This document shows, one piece after another, positions 1-11,368 of a DNA stretch of 64,000 nt. Origin of the DNA: Usnea hakonensis (Eukaryota > Ascomycota > Lecanoromycetes > Lecanorales > Parmeliaceae); the NCBI GenBank assembly GCA_013423325.1, contig BLJB01000293.1, positions 1-64,000 on the forward strand, in the 5' to 3' direction. Under the pieces are notes generated by a model. The model made no database searches, was not told the origin of the DNA, and saw only the letters and a program-made list of their open reading frames with translations. Position 1 is the stretch's first letter, and every line of letters starts with the position of its first letter. The position numbers were made by a program, and so were the translations under genes.

Positions 1-59
1 TTTTGATTGGCTCCACATACAATTGGTAGCGTCTTGGCGGTTAGCTCTTTATATATACT

Positions 60-1509
60 GATAAGGATAGAGGTATTTAAATATTTTAAATAAAGAAAAG
101 GTACTTTATATAAAGTAGAAAGATTTACTATAATCTTTTATATCTTAATATAGATAAGTAAGAGTTAGCTAATCTAAATTAAATTTATAATTATTAATTT
201 CTTTTTTAAGATAATAGAATAGAGCTAATAGTTTCCCCTATATTAACTTCGGATAATTTAATTACTAGTATATATTATATATATTCTACTTATTAATAAA
301 CTATATAACCTTTATACGAATTATAGATAAATAGATAGTAAAGATTATAATCTAGTCTAGAAGTAAATCTTTAGAAAAGAAGTTAGAATCTCTAAGTATA
401 TAAAAGAAGTTGATCTATTTCCTAAAAAAAGACTTAGTTAATTAGGCCTACTATAACTTAATTTATTAATTAGCGGTATTTATCCTATATATATAATATT
501 CCCTAAACGTTATTTATAGGTCTTTTACTTACTAAAGAGTAAGATATATTTAAATTATTAGAATAATCTCGATATCGTAATTAGATTATACGAATCGAGG
601 CTATTAATTAAGAGTAGGAGAGGAGATTATATTAAAATAGCTATATAAAGTATTAATAGTTATATAATTTAAAATCTCTATTATATATTAGGGTATATAC
701 TAAGAGTAGGTATTAATTCTAGTATAGATTTTAATATTAAAATCCTATAGCTTATTATAACCGTCGATAGACTAGATAAGATTTAGATTAAAAATAATAT
801 ATTTATCTTATATATATTAGAGATCTTAAAGTCGTCGATTAATAATATTAGAAAAGAGTATATAATATATAATAAAAAGATAATCTCTAAGAGAAGTTAA
901 TAAATTTAAATAGAAAAGTCTTATATAAAGAGTATCTAATTACTAGATATCTAAACTTCCTAAAATACTCTATTAATATTCTTTTTCTAAAACTCTATAT
1001 TACGCCCTTCCTAGCCTCTTCTTTAATAAGTCTTTATATAACTTTATCTATATAATCTCTAGCCTTCTAATTTATCTCTAATTATTTATATTTAAACTCT
1101 TTTCTAATTCGTATAAGACTAGTAATAATAATAGTAAAGCTATTAATTTAAAACTATTATAGTATCTCTTTATTCGAAGCCCTAGCTTAATAGAATAGGA
1201 TATAGATATATTATTATAGTTTTTCTATATCCTCTATAAAGTCTCTATAAGAGATATCCTACTTTCTAAAATAACGTTATAGTATATAAAGATAAATAAC
1301 TAGGTCTTTATTATTAGTAAACTAAATAATAATCTTATAATACTTTTACTAATTAGAGACTTAACGAAGGATATTATCCTTATAGTCTTCTAGCCCTTTA
1401 GAATAATAACTATCTCTATAACTACCTCTACTAGATATTATAATTTATACGAAAAAGATAGATAGATTATATTAATAGTAGATTAAATTAATAGTAAGGT
1501 AAATACGAA

Positions 1510-1561
<52 letters not shown>
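60..1561. mobile_element. RIP-degraded repeat relic ending in poly(A)
   Basis: This block is extremely A+T rich. Reading it line by line I find no CpA and only one TpG (near 410), while TpA is everywhere and CpG is partly retained. That is the pattern left by repeat-induced point mutation, which converts CpA to TpA on both strands of duplicated DNA. No usable ORF survives. The block ends in an almost pure A tract of about 50 nt (about 1509-1559), after which base composition returns to normal at about 1570. A 3' poly(A) tail is typical of non-LTR (LINE/Tad-like) retrotransposons or their truncated copies, so this is probably the 3' part of one in plus orientation. The element family cannot be named from such decayed sequence. 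Confidence 0.75.
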
Positions 1562-1563
<2 letters not shown>

Positions 1564-1790
1564 TAATATTATCACATAGCCAGCCGTCGTCCACCCTATT
1601 ATTTAGGGTTTGTTTTTGCTACTGTCTTCATGTCGACATCACGAATCATACGAGCATGATTCAGCCGAAGTGATCCTACAGTCCATGACCGGAGGCCTCG
1701 TGGAACATTTTCAATGATCAAACAGCAATCGTAGCCCTAGCTACTGCATTGAGCAATGAAGGCTGAACCTCCAGTTGAAGTTCAAATGAC

Positions 1791-2486
1791 ATGTCAAACC
1801 TAGCAGCCCAAATATCCGCCCAGCTCACCGCAACCAAATCTCTCACACCGAAGCCTACATGGATCTCCACATTCTTGACCACCCAAAGGCTTACTACGCC
1901 CCTGCCAGCTCTGACGCAGACAGCCTGCTTCCGTTTGCTGGCCTCCGATATCACAGACACTCTCACTAGTACATCTTCAACCTGCTTTCCGCAAGATATG
2001 CATAACGTCAATATCAAAGAGCGCCGTCTTCCCAATTCTATCGCCGTTCAAGTATTGGCGGTCGAGGATATGAGTAAGAGTCGGTGGGAACAGATTGAGG
2101 CTATTGAGGCGCTGGAGAGGGGAGAGGGCACCAAGGGGAGGGAGATTATCCGCGTGACTTCTACGGAAGAGGATGACAATGCGGGCGCAACTATTCAGAA
2201 AGGTGGTGGGCCACATAAGCTACTATTGCAGGACACAGCAGGGAGGCGGGTGCATGGGGTTGAGCTGAAGGGATTGGAAGGAGTAGGGTTAGGCATGAGT
2301 ATTGGATGCAAGATGGTGTTGAAGAATGCGTTGGTAGCGAGAGGGATTGTGCTAATGGAACCGGCCACAGTTACGATGCTGGGAGGTAAGATCGAGGATC
2401 TACATAAGGCTTGGAAAGATGGTAGAAAGGTCGAGCTGAAAGAAGCTATCGAGGCAAATGAGCATGAGGCACGGGGCCCAGGCTGA
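1791..2486 (+). CDS. RMI1: RecQ-mediated genome instability protein 1 (RMI1)
   Basis: Intronless ORF of 231 aa. It matches RMI1, the OB-fold partner of the Sgs1/BLM helicase and topoisomerase III that dissolves double Holliday junctions in the nucleus. The N-terminal 60 or so residues form the helical DUF1767-type segment (PTWISTFL near residue 22). An OB-fold follows, with recognisable strands at IAVQVLAVEDMSKSRWEQIE (residues 84-103), KLLLQDTAGRRVHGVEL (142-158) and MVLKNALVARGIVLMEP (175-191). The length is close to other fungal RMI1 proteins. The first in-frame Met is used; it lies about 230 bp right of the poly(A) relic, so its promoter abuts RIP-affected DNA. It is convergent with DPH7. 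Confidence 0.85.
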   Translation: MSNLAAQISAQLTATKSLTPKPTWISTFLTTQRLTTPLPALTQTACFRLLASDITDTLTSTSSTCFPQDMHNVNIKERRLPNSIAVQVLAVEDMSKSRWEQIEAIEALERGEGTKGREIIRVTSTEEDDNAGATIQKGGGPHKLLLQDTAGRRVHGVELKGLEGVGLGMSIGCKMVLKNALVARGIVLMEPATVTMLGGKIEDLHKAWKDGRKVELKEAIEANEHEARGPG

Positions 2487-2849
2487 GTAAAATTCTTTGA
2501 CCGATTGCCGCTGATTAGACATATACCAGCACTGGTCTCTTCTACAACTGCCGTACCTAAGAAAACTCCATATGAGCATCTAATTTGCTGCCGCGGAACT
2601 GAACACGGATCCTCATGTCAACATCTTGAAGGGCCGATTTGACTGGATCGATCAGGAACAATCCAAGGCGCAGATGTCCTTCACAATTATTGATAATGGA
2701 GCAATGCTAAGACTAGGACTTCACTGACTCCCATATCAAGCCATCGACCGCTGGAAGATACCGAACAACCTCTCTAATGAATACTCAACGCAACAAATTT
2801 GTGGCCCCACACCAGAGTATATAGGGGACCATCTGGAAGTATACCCACT
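2487..2849. other. Intergenic, convergent 3' ends
   Basis: 363 bp between the RMI1 stop and the DPH7 stop. Short ORFs only. I see no RNA gene or repeat. Confidence 0.5.
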
Positions 2850-4391
2850 TTACTCTTGTACTGTTTCGGTCCCCCACACACAGAGCTTCTTGTCGTAGAA
2901 GCTTGTGGAAATGATAATGAAGCCCCCAAATCCTTTTACACCATAGGGACGACCATCACTAGCATAGCACATACTTTCATGCTCCTCAAACTTTCCTATG
3001 ACATGAATGAACCACTTCCCATCCTCGTCCCGTCTAACTTCCAGGATCATCACACCAGCGTGCATGCAACTAGCTAGTATCCTGTATGTGGAAACTACGA
3101 AAAGACTTGGAGTCAGCACCACGCATTCAAGGGAAAGACCTCAAGCATGGAACAGATACTGGGTACAAGTTGGGCGTCTGCAATCACATCATCATGGGAT
3201 CTTTCGGAAGGTTGCGTACCCTTGCCAGAGTCCAGCACCACGACATCGAGGACTTTTAGCCTCCACACCCCTCCTCCTAATCTCTCTTCCGCCAGAATCT
3301 TTGATCTTTTACTTCCCTTAATAGACAGAAGGACTCGGACGAATTCGTCATAGCTGCCAGTCAGAAGGACTTGTTCCTCATCAGAGACAGTTTGCAATGG
3401 CAATATTGCTGTCACTCCTGCCATGTGTGTCTTTGCATCGCGGCTCGGCGCCTCAAACTCGTCTCCGTCGGAAAGGGGGCTTCCGCTGTCTTGGCGAACA
3501 CCAACGGGGTACCTACACAGCACGGAATCATCCCCTCCCGAATACAACTCTGGAAGGAAATTAATAGGATTCCCGGCCGGTGAGTGCGGCACTGGATTCG
3601 AGTTAGCGGGACAGTCTCCTGAATGCAGCACCGTGTCCAAGTCTCCTTCTGCTTTGTAAGACCATGCGACTGTCCATGCTGCAAGGGAATGTGCCTCGAT
3701 CTCAGTTTTAGCCTTGGGAGGCTGGTACTTCGTATCGAATATCGCAATGTGACCTTCGGATGAAGATGCCGCTATTGTGTCTGATTGGCACAGTTGGCAA
3801 TTCCAGGCAAGTGACAATGTAATGGATGATTCAGGGAAGATCTGGTAAGAGTTAAGAGCTTCTATGGGACCTGTCCCGTGGAGGTTCATGGTGTACATGC
3901 AAACAGAGCCTTTGCTCGTGGCAATTGCGAATATGCCTTTCTTGTGTCCCGTGAAGCGAAGGTCAAGAACAGCAGAGGGAAGAGCCACAGACTCGCGCAA
4001 TATTCTAGTTCTATAATCAGTCGCTCGTTTACAAAGGACTTGAACCATGATACTGAGCCGAACCCAGCTTACTCAGTTCAATAACGAAAGGGCATGATCT
4101 TGACGGCGTAGCGTTTTTGGCACATCTTGAAGGGCTTGTTTCCGTTATGTTTTTCTGGGCATGAATATTCAACACTCACGGTTTCCGGTTTTCCAAAGCA
4201 AACAGCATCAAACTTCCCCTGCGATTCTGCACAGATGCTGCCCATGTTTCAGACTCCAAGTAGTACGTGCCAACGATAAAAACATCTGAATGAAAGGGTG
4301 AGATTTCGAGGCAACTCGGCGGTAGATCCAACACGATGCTGCAATCCGAGGAAAACAATGGGACACCATCCCCATCCTTGCGGCGATTCAT
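2850..4391 (-). CDS. DPH7: Diphthamide biosynthesis protein 7 (DPH7/WDR85), three exons
   Basis: WD40-repeat methylesterase that removes the methyl group from diphthine methyl ester on elongation factor 2 in the cytoplasm, allowing the final amidation of diphthamide. Exons on the minus strand: 4391-4180, 4052-3220 and 3094-2850, giving 429 aa. Donors are GTGAGT and GTACGC, acceptors CAG and TAG, and frame is kept at both junctions. The start (MNRRKDGDG) precedes the family signature SIVLDLPPSCLEISPF. Later signatures are GGGVWRLKVL in exon 2 and LASCMHAGVMILEV with IISTSFYDKKLCVWG in exon 3, all typical of DPH7. The first ATG of exon 1 was chosen because the open frame upstream of it has no earlier ATG. 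The order of WD blades is consistent with an intact protein. Confidence 0.8.
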
Positions 4392-4588
4392 TCGCCAGGT
4401 ATAAGAGCGGCGACTTTGCACTTCAGAAACCCAAGCAACAACCAATCTTTGAGGGCTATAGTAGACTAGCCGAGGAAACTATAGCCGAGCCTTGAAGTAC
4501 TCAAGTATGTCTGCCCTCTGAAGATAGATCAGATCAAACCAGTTCTGTTAACATGTAGTCGAAAAGACCTATTCACACGATTTCTGCA

Positions 4589-5566
4589 ATGGGGGAAGGT
4601 CGTGAAGAGGATGTGGGTCAAGATTACCTTTCAGACGATTCGAGCTTCTATGGTCCGCTCCTTCCCCAGTCAAGACATTGATCCAACTTTCCATTAAGAC
4701 AAAAGCCAGGAGACGAAGACCTCCGTGCGGAGCTCCAAGACCGTGCAGCGACTTTCGATGTCTCCACTTACTGGTCCACTCACAACAGTGAGCTGTCCGT
4801 CATCGCTGCCGCCGCAACGGCTCAAGCTTCCAAATCTGCTCTTGCCCCAGGAAAGCCCTACAACATGTACGAAGGTGATGCCGCCGGCCGCCAATTATCA
4901 GAGACCGTTGCATCCTTTCTATCGCGCCTGCCCCCTCTCAGCACCCGTATCGACACTCTCGGCCCTTGGATCTACATTGCGAACCCGCACTCCAAATCAC
5001 GTCCCATGGACGAAAACCTAGGAGGACTCAAGGAACGCGGTCAAGAAATCCTCGGAGCCTTCGAAGCTGCAAGAGCTGGCATTGAAGCCTCAATGGCCGG
5101 CAAAGCAAAGAGCGCAATCGGCAGGAAAATCACACCGCTGCGCAAGAAAGCCGAAGCCGACATCTACGCCACTGCCAAGCAAAAAGGATGCACGTCGGGC
5201 AAATGGATGCTCTTCCCAATGGCAGACGATGTCAACAGGATCTGGTCTCTCATCGCTACGGCCACCGCCGACGGAGAACTTGGGCATGCGGCCAAGGTTG
5301 CTACGGATGATGGCTCGGGGAATACGTCGCCGCGGCTGATTTGCGTATATACGGAGGATTTCTCGGATGAGGGGGATGTGAAGAGGGTGCTTGAGAGGTT
5401 GGTGGCCATGGGGTTGGTGAATGCAAGGGGGCCGATGGGGGAGGAGAGAGGGATTTATTACAAGGCGGACGCGTTTACGCACCTTGGGATTCTGAGCAAG
5501 AATGAGTGGGGGATGAAGGCGAGTCTGTTCTCTTCGAGAGACGTACTGGCTGGAGAGAAGGGGTAG
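4589..5566 (+). CDS. DUF1917 / BLES03 (C11orf68, UPF0696) family protein
   Basis: Predicted 306 aa in two exons (4589-4652, 4710-5566). The family has an eIF4E-like fold and no established biochemical role. Visible family features: an acidic N terminus ending LSDDSSFYG; the segment DRAATFDVSTYWSTH after it; KPYNMYEGDAAGRQLSETVA; GPWIYIANP; GKWMLFPMADDVNRIWSLIA; and PRLICVYTEDFSDEGDVKRV. Between the N-terminal exon and the main ORF there is an in-frame TGA at 4679-4681. I infer a 57-nt intron (4653-4709) with the non-ideal donor GTCCGC and acceptor GCCAG; it removes the stop and yields the continuous motif SSFYGDEDLRAEL. Convergent with RPN12. Confidence 0.75.
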
Positions 5567-5961
5567 GCTTGAAGAGGGGGAAAGAGGCTGGGTGAATATG
5601 GTTTCGTACAGATCACACGGAACATTTTTTTGACGATGGCTTTTGTGAAAGTATCTGAGCGTCATTGACGACGTAGCGGATACCCAGTTTCAGTATGCTG
5701 CGTTCAGGTTCTTTGCAGAATAGCTGTTGCTGTATATCGATTTGATTGATATGCAGTCGTTGGTCTTGCTCTCCCTGATGTTGTTGCTATGGACTCGGCC
5801 CCTTCTGAAGAGCAGACCCAAGCCAGCGGATGACAAGATAATACAAAGAACGAGCCTTCCTTTGGTATTTCTCCTCCCTTGAAGGGCTTTCGCAGAGACC
5901 TTTTAAGTCTAACGCGAGTTCAATAACGGATTTGATGCTTGTGGTTCCTCAAACCGTCTGT
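5567..5961. other. Intergenic, convergent 3' ends
   Basis: 395 bp between the DUF1917 gene and the RPN12 stop. Nothing recognisable. Confidence 0.5.
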
Positions 5962-6867
5962 CTACACAATGGTTTCCAGCTCCCGAGCATATCCTATCGT
6001 GTTCTCAATGACCTGCCCGCCCGCCACCAGAATCTCCTTCTCATTTCTCACACCCTCCCCTTGCTGCAACGGGAAGTATATCCTGCCATCCTTCACCACC
6101 CACCCCCTCCCCTCCGCAAACTCCACCACACTCCCCTCACTCTCCAGGAACAGCAGATTCTTCGCATTGGCAATCGGAAGAGACGGGTACGCTTTCTCGG
6201 AGCACGACGCGATCTCCGAACGGATGGTGCCGACAAGAACCTATCAAGTAAGCAACCCCACAGTCAGCGAAAACGAAGCCAACAGCGAAACCCCCCAACC
6301 GTCCCCAAAACCCACCTCGCTAAACACCCCAAATTCCTCCCCCGGCACCCCCTCCCGCTTCGTAGCGCCCCACACGCGATCATAACTACCCTCCATCAGC
6401 CACCGCTCCAACTTCACCGGATACCCAATGAACACATCCTCCTCGAGCCCCGCCGCCCCCCTCCGTCCCCCCTTCTCCACCTCCAACCCTTCCAACACGG
6501 TATGAAACCCCGCATAATCCCCCTTCGTCAACAACAGTAGCAGATACAGCCCCGTGACTTTACTCCGCTGGCCCTCACCGGCGGGCTTGTAGGCCGTGGG
6601 CGCGAGTTCGTAGAAGGGGGCCAGTTGCTGGAAGTAGCGGGTGAAGGCGTCCGGGTCCTGGAGGCGGATGGAGACGAGCGCGCCTGTTTCGAGGGTTGTG
6701 CGGGCGAGGGAGAGGAGTTGAGAGGGGGTGGTGGGAGTGGGGAGGAGGGCGTTTAGGGTTAGGAGTTGGCGTTTGGCGAGGGAGAGGAGGGAGGCGAGGG
6801 TTTGCGGGGAGGGGGGCGGGGTGGATTGGAGTTTGGTGAGGGTGGTGTGGAGGTCGGTGGTCGACAT
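5962..6867 (-). CDS. RPN12: 26S proteasome regulatory subunit RPN12 (PSMD8)
   Basis: Lid subunit of the 19S regulatory particle, with a PCI/CSN8 fold; its incorporation completes lid assembly. Exons on the minus strand: 6867-6316 and 6240-5962, with a 75-nt intron (GTGGGT donor, TTGATAG acceptor, phase 0). The 276-aa product is close to yeast Rpn12 (274 aa). Recognisable segments are QDPDAFTRYFQQLAPFY (residues about 82-98), KVTGLYLLLLLTKGDYAGFH, EEDVFIGYPVKLERWLMEGS and, in exon 2, GTIRSEIASCSEKAYPSL and FAEGRGWVVKDGRIYFP. The N-terminal part is rich in CCC codons and the strand is strongly G-biased. The start MSTTDLHTTL was chosen to fit the family; an open frame extends upstream. Confidence 0.88.
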
Positions 6868-7399
6868 GGTGGGTGGTGGTGGGGTGTGGGGGTTTCTTGA
6901 CGGTGATGGGTTTTCCTGGCGAAAGTTTGAGGCTCTGGCTGATGCCGTTGAGAGAATGGAGCCTAGCGCGAATATCACCGGTCGAAAGACGGCCCGGAGC
7001 GCTGCGGAGACATGTCCGACCCATCGAGATGTCACTATCATATCAGGGTCTACCAAGTGTTGTTTCTTTATTGTTTTCCTCTGTTTTCACGTCTTCCTCG
7101 AGAAACCCGGTCGCGGTATAGTAAAGGAGATTACGGAGAAAGCCTTCTGCTATTTACGAAAGCGTCGCACGGCCTCACCTTTGTATTTCAGGATTCTCCA
7201 AACAAAGCATGCCCCAGTCACACGACCACAAAGCACACCCCAAATGAGCTCCCTTCTGCCACGAACATCTTCCCCCCGTAACCTCCCCTCTCTAATCATC
7301 AACGCTCTCCTCCTCTCCTCCAAAACCTCTCAGAACCAACCCTTCCCCACCCCCCAACCCCAAATCCAAACTTCCACTTTCCCCCCACCCATCCAAACA

Positions 7400-7706
7400 A
7401 TGCCCTCCCGCCCAGGCCCCACCCGCTCCGAGCCCGATTACCTTGACAAAGGCCTTTACGCCATCGAGAAGAAATTCGGAGGTCAGCGCTTCGCCGACCC
7501 GGACAAGTACCGTGCCGTGAACCAGAAGATTACTGATTTTCTGCGAAAGATGATTGAGAAGGTCACTGGGTGAGTTGGGGGGGCTTTCTTTTCCTTTTTC
7601 TTTTTTGGTAAATGGCTTGTTGTTTGTTGTGGTTATTGTTTATGCTGATACTTGATGGTCTTCTGTGGTTTCTAGGAAGAAAGAGCCTGCCAAGTTTTCG
7701 AATTGA
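7400..7706 (+). CDS. Small conserved fungal protein, 66 aa, function unknown
   Basis: Two exons (7400-7569 and 7676-7706) joined by a GTGAGT...TTCTAG intron that keeps frame. The product begins MPSRPGPTRSEPDYLDKGL and contains AIEKKFGGQRFADPDKYR and ITDFLRKMIEKVTG, ending KKEPAKFSN. It is short, hydrophilic and predicted helical. It resembles small conserved proteins of unknown role found in many filamentous fungi; that resemblance is from memory and unverified. An in-frame ATG at 7244 would add a 52-residue Pro/Ser/Thr-rich extension that could be a mitochondrial leader. I prefer 7400 because the conserved-looking part starts there. It is divergent from RPN12 with about 530 bp between them. 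Confidence 0.6.
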
Positions 7707-7984
7707 GGAATGCGTGGTTGAAAAGGGGGTTGTGGATAGCAGGGGCTGGTTTGTTGGAAAGGTACTGTCGTTAAGTTTCTTCTGTAAGACACTTTGGATT
7801 GCTCAAAATGTCTTTCTATTGCCCCAGCAGAGCAGTCGGATTGATGCGAGGACTAAATAAGAATATATTCCCGCTACTGATCCCCCTCCCGAGCTTACCA
7901 GATACAGATGTTGCAATGCCAAGTAATGCTTTTCATGACCATGGAGAAAATCAAGAGAGCTGTTTGTCCACAATCGAAAAGGTC

Positions 7985-10789
7985 TCAAGGAAGACCACTA
8001 ATCGCTGTCTGCAATTGGCGTGCAAAATCAATGTCCGGGTTCACTTCTCCATCTGCCATTGGTAGAACCCCATTTGCGTTCTCCCCATCTGTGAATAGAT
8101 CATCTGGGTCGTTAGCAGCGCCCGACCCTGGCCCATAGCCCAAGTTGACCCCTGCGCCCATATCATCGGCTCTTGGAAGGACGTCGTAACGATTGTAGCC
8201 CTCTGGCTCAAAGGCACCCAGCCTCGTCATCTCTTCAGCATTGCCATCTATAGCGTCGCTGTCGTCGATGAACTCGTTGCTCCTCTGCAAATAGCGATTC
8301 GTCGGATCGCTGTCTTCCATCCATTGATCCTTTTTCTTGTTAGGTTTCCTCTTCTTCCTCGTCTTCTTTGCGCTCACATCTCCATGCAATGTAGGATCCC
8401 ATCTTTCATCAAGTTCATCCACACCATCCTTCATCATCTGGGACAATAGTTCGTTTGCTACACTGTGATAATCCATTGATTCAAACCCCGGTACTCTTTC
8501 CTTCAATTGCGACCACGCAGCCTTTTTGTCAGTCGAGGTCCATGTGGCTCGGAACTCGTCATCTCCAAGAGACCTCCACGGTATATTCCCCTCTTCAGGA
8601 ACATCAGTGTCCAATACTGCCTGCAAGAAAGCATGTACATCTCCAGACTTCATATTGCCGATTTTCTTGGAAGCCAATTTCATCCTCCAGGGATTCTTTC
8701 CCGATGCAGACTTCTTCTTTTCGATATCCCTAGATTCCAGAATGGCTTTCAGGAAGTCTGCTTGCTCACGCTTCTTTAGCTGACCCCATTTGAAGCTGCA
8801 TTGTAACCGTGATCTTCCCCCACCATGTTGGCCCATACGATCGCTCACAGACTGCCAGTTGATGCGTTTCATGTCTTCGACTTCCTGGTCTGATTCGGTC
8901 CCCCATTCAGGCACATCTTCACCTTCCTCTTTGGCGCGCTTCCGATCCTCCTTCATAAGGTGCATAGAATCGATTATTGCTGTGCACAGGTTGACAACTT
9001 CCGTACTTGTCCACTGCTCTCGGTTGCGGTGCTCTGAATTGACGAGGTAATTCCGCCATCGATCCCGGCAGTCTTCAGACATGCGGCCTAGCATGTCGCC
9101 AACCTCCTTCCATGCCTTGCCTTTCTCCGCAACTGCCTGCTTCAGCATCTCATCTTCTTCCGCACTCCATGTCCCGCGTGTAAAGTTATGGAATCGACGT
9201 CTGCAAAATTTTTGAACAGACATCCGAGGACGGTAAGGCAGAATGTCATGGATATCGTTAAAGAGTCCTGTAACTTGAGGATTCCCTCGCATCGGAGTCT
9301 GGATCAAGTCATTAAATTGCCAAATTGTCATTTCATTGGCTTCGCAATGATTCTCGCGAAAGGCATCCAACTTTAAGCCCTCCGCAGCTGAAAACGCGCC
9401 TCCATTCTCCGCTTTGTCTTTCATTGAGCGCTCAAATCCATCACCCATTTGCTTAACTTCAAGCTGGTTTTGGGTTCTGGGTTTCTTTATTTCGCTTTTT
9501 TTGCTACGCCGAGCGCTCTTCTTGATCGGCGCTCCGTCGCCTGAGAAAGTAGCATCTCCTTCAGCGGCATTGGTGGAGAAAGCTGAGCCAAGCCCTGATG
9601 CCGTCTGTCTTTGCATATCTTCAAATCCAGGCAAAACCTGGTCTTGAATATTTTCTTGGTCATGTTGGAATGCATAGGGACTCATGTATGGGAGATCAGT
9701 GGTGTTAACGCCTTCCAATTCTTCTAACCGTCTACGTTTGCGCGGTTGCGAAGAGTCATGCCTGCTAGGTTGGCTAACATCCTTCTGCAAGATGTTGAGA
9801 TCATCGTCGTTTATATTGTTCAAGTCGGCCAAAGGTGGGAAAGCATTCATGTTGTGTAATTCAGGATCAATGGGCATATTATCGCCTTCATAATTGCCAA
9901 GTAGATTAGCGGAACTCATGCCATTCCCAAGAAAGTCGTCGAACACTTCGTCATCAGAAGGTGGTATATACTGACCTTGTTCGTGCACTGAGTTATGCTG
10001 ACAGTCTCTCTCAGCGTCCGAGTGCCTTTTGCGCTTCTTCTTTTTCTTTGGTTTCTCAGCCTCATGAGGCAATGCATACACATTTGCAGGTAGCTGATAA
10101 GTTGTATGCATGCCTTGACCATCTTCGTCTTGGTCGAAAGGATTTGGTGGCTGTTGCGAGAAGCTGAAAATATCCTGATCTGAAATCCGAGGCGGATCAG
10201 CACTTGTGGTGTCCTTTGCGTATACCTCGTATGCGGCGACGTCGTCATCATCAGTAGGAATATCGTCAAGAGGGTTGCCCGAAGGGATTTTCGGTCGGCA
10301 TGGCGTTGAGGACGAGCGATTGAACTGTGGTGGGGGGCTAGATGGAAGATCTGGATACTGCTGCGCTTCTTTGGAATGCTCCTCAACTCCATAAAGATCG
10401 TGAAGGCCTTTTTGACGTCTCTTCTCCGCGCTACTGTTGTCTTCTGTTTTGCGACTCTCGGACCTCCGTGCAGGATCTCGAAAAGGGCGCATTAGGGTGC
10501 CATTGGGCATGAGCTGCACGGAGACCCCTCGTTTGTCCTCATAGTACGGAGACACCCTATTATGCACGGAACCCTCCCTCATGTGCAACAAAGCCAGTGC
10601 ACTTTCTTTCTCTTGATCAAGGGACGCTCCCATCTCCAGAGTTTTCTTTTTGCTTTTCGGTTTGCGCCTCTTGTCCTTACTCTTCCTTTGGTGCTCCATA
10701 GAGGACGCTTCTGCTGATGATCCAAATTGAGGCTGGGAGGACTGCTGACCCATGTCAGCTCGCAATCGAGAAGCCCTTGAGCTGACCAT
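7985..10789 (-). CDS. REB1/TTF1-like Myb-domain DNA-binding protein
   Basis: Intronless 934-aa ORF. The N-terminal half (residues 1-450) is charged and low complexity, with basic clusters such as KDKRRKPKSKKK and KPKKKKKRKR that look like nuclear localisation signals. The C-terminal half holds the DNA-binding region. A clear Myb/SANT repeat starts near residue 536 (RGTWSAEEDEMLKQAVAEKG, ending DRWRNYL), followed by a second (EQWTSTEVVNLC) and a divergent third (INWQSVSDRM with SRLQCSFKW). This layout is that of the Reb1/Nsi1/TTF-I family, which binds rDNA terminators and stops RNA polymerase I, and in yeast also acts as a general regulatory factor. The exact orthologue (Reb1 or another Myb paralogue) is not certain. 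A separate 21-residue basic stretch near residue 800 may also contact DNA. Confidence 0.7.
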   Translation of the reverse strand: MVSSRASRLRADMGQQSSQPQFGSSAEASSMEHQRKSKDKRRKPKSKKKTLEMGASLDQEKESALALLHMREGSVHNRVSPYYEDKRGVSVQLMPNGTLMRPFRDPARRSESRKTEDNSSAEKRRQKGLHDLYGVEEHSKEAQQYPDLPSSPPPQFNRSSSTPCRPKIPSGNPLDDIPTDDDDVAAYEVYAKDTTSADPPRISDQDIFSFSQQPPNPFDQDEDGQGMHTTYQLPANVYALPHEAEKPKKKKKRKRHSDAERDCQHNSVHEQGQYIPPSDDEVFDDFLGNGMSSANLLGNYEGDNMPIDPELHNMNAFPPLADLNNINDDDLNILQKDVSQPSRHDSSQPRKRRRLEELEGVNTTDLPYMSPYAFQHDQENIQDQVLPGFEDMQRQTASGLGSAFSTNAAEGDATFSGDGAPIKKSARRSKKSEIKKPRTQNQLEVKQMGDGFERSMKDKAENGGAFSAAEGLKLDAFRENHCEANEMTIWQFNDLIQTPMRGNPQVTGLFNDIHDILPYRPRMSVQKFCRRRFHNFTRGTWSAEEDEMLKQAVAEKGKAWKEVGDMLGRMSEDCRDRWRNYLVNSEHRNREQWTSTEVVNLCTAIIDSMHLMKEDRKRAKEEGEDVPEWGTESDQEVEDMKRINWQSVSDRMGQHGGGRSRLQCSFKWGQLKKREQADFLKAILESRDIEKKKSASGKNPWRMKLASKKIGNMKSGDVHAFLQAVLDTDVPEEGNIPWRSLGDDEFRATWTSTDKKAAWSQLKERVPGFESMDYHSVANELLSQMMKDGVDELDERWDPTLHGDVSAKKTRKKRKPNKKKDQWMEDSDPTNRYLQRSNEFIDDSDAIDGNAEEMTRLGAFEPEGYNRYDVLPRADDMGAGVNLGYGPGSGAANDPDDLFTDGENANGVLPMADGEVNPDIDFARQLQTAISGLP

Positions 10790-11368
10790 TTCCCCTTCGG
10801 TGTTTACTGCATGATAAAAGTCGTAGTTGGCAAGGCTCCGGGTAGTTGAAGTGAAGAGAGTTGAATGAAGGGAAGGTTGATACCGAGTGACGTTGATTGG
10901 AGCCCTAGCGAGACGCTAATGGCAAAATCTCGGTTCGAGATAGGTAGAGTCTTCCACTCCGAGCAAAGCCTGGGATTGACCGTAATTATATCGCGAGCGT
11001 CAAGAGGCTAAGACAAGCAGACGAGAAGACGCCGTGTCAAGGGAATATATGATTCAATAAGCTCAAGAAGAACTTGCTAGAGTAAACGTGTCCATCTGAC
11101 CTGACCCAATTTGCAGGCGACGAATCCAACTCTTCAAATCATGATACCATAGTTCAACGCATTCAATATCGACAAAACATTTAAGACCGCAGTTGTTGTA
11201 CGAAAAAGCTTATGATATGCGCCTCTGCACCAACCCCGATTTCTGGTTCAGGAAGAAACCTTGCGCAAATGGTTTAAAGTAGGCTTAAGACAAGGGTGGC
11301 CTCCTTACGCTTCCTGGAATCTTTGTCTATTGATTCCGAGTCCTTTACCATACATGATCCTCCAGCGC
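10790..11368. other. Intergenic between two minus-strand genes
   Basis: 579 bp holding the promoter of the Myb gene and the 3' end of allantoinase. I see no further gene, repeat or RNA. Confidence 0.5.
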
